Below are positions 60,722 to 64,000 of a DNA stretch of 64,000 nucleotides, one piece after another. The DNA is from Crocodylus rhombifer (Eukaryota; Chordata; Crocodylia; Crocodylidae). Within the stretch, counting starts at the first letter, position 1. The number at the start of each line of letters is the position of its first letter. Made by a program: the position numbers and the translations under genes. Below the pieces are notes generated by a model. The model was not told the origin of the DNA. It was given only the letters and a program-made list of their open reading frames with translations, and searched no databases. Where the stretch lies: positions 124,001 to 188,000 of the forward strand of contig JAVSML010025232.1 of the NCBI GenBank assembly GCA_038503035.1, read 5' to 3'.

Positions 60722-60912
60722 CAGGGGTCAACAATCTTTTAGGAGCAACAGGCCAAATAGCAGAACTCATTCTGAAGACAGGTTGCTGCTCCCTTGGCTG
60801 GCGCTGGTCTCCTGAACTGGCTGCTGCTCCCCCCCCACACACAACTGCCACCAACATCCTGGCTTCAAGGGGCACATAACACTGCTTGGCAGGCCACAGG
60901 TTGCTGATCCCT
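60722..60912. mobile_element. hAT-type MITE, short
   Basis: Starts CAGGGGTCAACAATC, ends GGTTGCTGATCCCT. Flanking 8-mers agtttagg (60714-60721) and ggtttaga (60913-60920) match at 6 of 8. It lies about 200 bp from ARSB exon 2. Confidence 0.75.
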
Positions 60913-61051
60913 GGTTTAGAGAATTATAAAGGACATTCTAAAACACTGACTGATGATATGACAATTTTAAATCTGCTGTTCTTAAAATAATAAACTATTT
61001 TCTTCTCTCTCTCTCACTTACTCTCTCAATACAAATTGTGAAAGTAGCTTA

Positions 61052-63059
<2,008 letters not shown>

Positions 63060-63115
63060 ATGCAGCTGGTCTAGTAAAAGATATCACCCACATCAATCCT
63101 TGCCTCTCACATAAT
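63060..63115 (+). mobile_element. Penelope-like element tail fragment
   Basis: CTGGTCTAGTAAAAGATATC followed by ACCCACATCAATCCTTGCCT is the terminal phrase of the PLE tails seen elsewhere in the window, here with the hairpin region lost or unrecognisable. Confidence 0.55.
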
Positions 63116-63319
63116 TGGAGCCATGTCCTTTTTATATGTTCACCTATTCATGAGTAACTAGATTGAATTTACCAACTTTCTTCCTGTAAGAAACCATTAG
63201 TCAGAAAATTAAAACATATAATCATTGGCTCTCTCTTGATTGGAACTATCATTACAAAAAACCTGTATGACATGTAGCTCACGACACTGTATTTAACATA
63301 TCATATCTGTCTTTAACGT

Positions 63320-63960
63320 ATTAATCAGTTGGGAAAGGAAATGAGTAGTACGGTTGCCATGTTTGCAGATAATACAATATTGCTTAGATTCTTCAAGACT
63401 GGAGAAGACAAAACTGTGCAGAAATCCAGGCAAATAGCCAATACTAAACCATGGCAGAAAATATGCAAATATGGACCAGCACATCATGATGTACCTTCAA
63501 AAGAAGAATTCAAACTATGCTTTAGCTTTAGAGCCTAGTAAGATATTATAACAATGCAAGAAAACAAGCTAGATATCACTGTATGCAACTGTATGGAAGC
63601 TTCCCCTCCGTGCAAGAACAGTCGAAAGCTAAACACAAGAACGATACATAAGAAATGCGATGAAAAATACTATAGGAACTATAACGTCATTGTGAGTCAA
63701 TGTATTCCCTCAGATGGAATATTATGTTCAATTCTGGCCACCCCACTTCGGAAAGGTAACAGGCAAGTTAAAGATGGTTCGAAGATGGACAGCAAGAATG
63801 ATTAAGAGGTGTGAGAAAACTTTTCATAAGAAGGAGGATCAAAATAACTGGAATTGTAATGTCAAAAGGAAACCAATGAAAACAACATGAAGTTTAGTCA
63901 ATTCTACTGATCTCCCAGAACAGAAGAACAAAGTGAGTCCTATAAAACCAAGAAGGAAAA
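63320..63960 (+). mobile_element. Old L3/CR1-type LINE fragment
   Basis: The plus strand reads GKEMSSTVAMFADNTILLRFFKTGED (FADD position reads FADN) and, about 350 bp on, an MFNSGHPTSE-like phrase for FxSPHF, then RWTARMIKRCEKTFHKKED for the RRATKMI region. Frames are broken. It may continue past the window edge. Confidence 0.65.
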
Positions 63961-64000
63961 TATGTAAAAATAGTAAAAGGAAGTAGTCAGTTGTGTGATG

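Overview
The window is vertebrate nuclear DNA, almost certainly from a non-avian sauropsid; a crocodilian or turtle is my best guess, by inference only. It is AT-rich, intron-like and packed with CR1-type LINEs, Penelope-like retroelement (PLE) tails, hAT-type non-autonomous DNA transposons and solo LTRs. There are no operons, prokaryotic genes, CRISPR arrays or recognisable tRNA/rRNA genes.

The only host gene I can support is ARSB (arylsulfatase B, N-acetylgalactosamine-4-sulfatase), on the minus strand. Four consecutive coding exons, corresponding to human exons 2 to 5, lie at 61111-61297 (187 bp), 49958-50148 (191 bp), 46722-46929 (208 bp) and 1522-1765 (244 bp). They have canonical GT/AG sites and lengths equal to those I recall for human ARSB. 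Exon 1 (signal peptide and the cysteine that becomes formylglycine) lies beyond the right edge and exons 6-8 beyond the left edge. Introns 2, 3 and 4 are about 11.0, 3.0 and 45.0 kb.

Nearly everything else is transposon-derived. By region: 3.4-6.2 kb, two minus-strand CR1 copies; 6.6-7.8 kb, a GC-rich composite repeat; 8.0-12.3 kb, an almost full-length but decayed plus-strand CR1 with ORF1 esterase and ORF2; 13-18 kb, a palindromic PLE tail, a TIR element (copy A) and two more CR1-type copies; 21.9-24.2 kb, a young CR1 with a long reverse transcriptase frame; 24.8-30.6 kb, GC-rich alternating inverted repeats, another CR1, a different LINE split by a hAT MITE, a CR1 tail and a PLE hairpin; 31.4-39.9 kb, TIR copy B, PLE tail, hAT elements and a solo LTR; 43.6-48.8 kb, an old CR1 with a nested hAT, a TIR element, ARSB exon 4, a Tx1/L1-like LINE tail and TIR copy C; 51.6-57.5 kb, a CR1 tail, then an old L3/CR1-like LINE carrying a PLE endonuclease fragment, a second solo LTR at its 5' side and a GC-rich hairpin element; 58.4-64 kb, two hAT elements, ARSB exon 2 and an old LINE fragment.

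I found no new multi-gene system. The most interesting signals are the head-to-head PLE tail palindromes with hammerhead-like cores, two short sequence cassettes each found at two unrelated sites, a TIR family carrying a ZNF143-type motif, and a lost glycosylation sequon in ARSB. All family assignments come from reading motifs by eye, without database searches.
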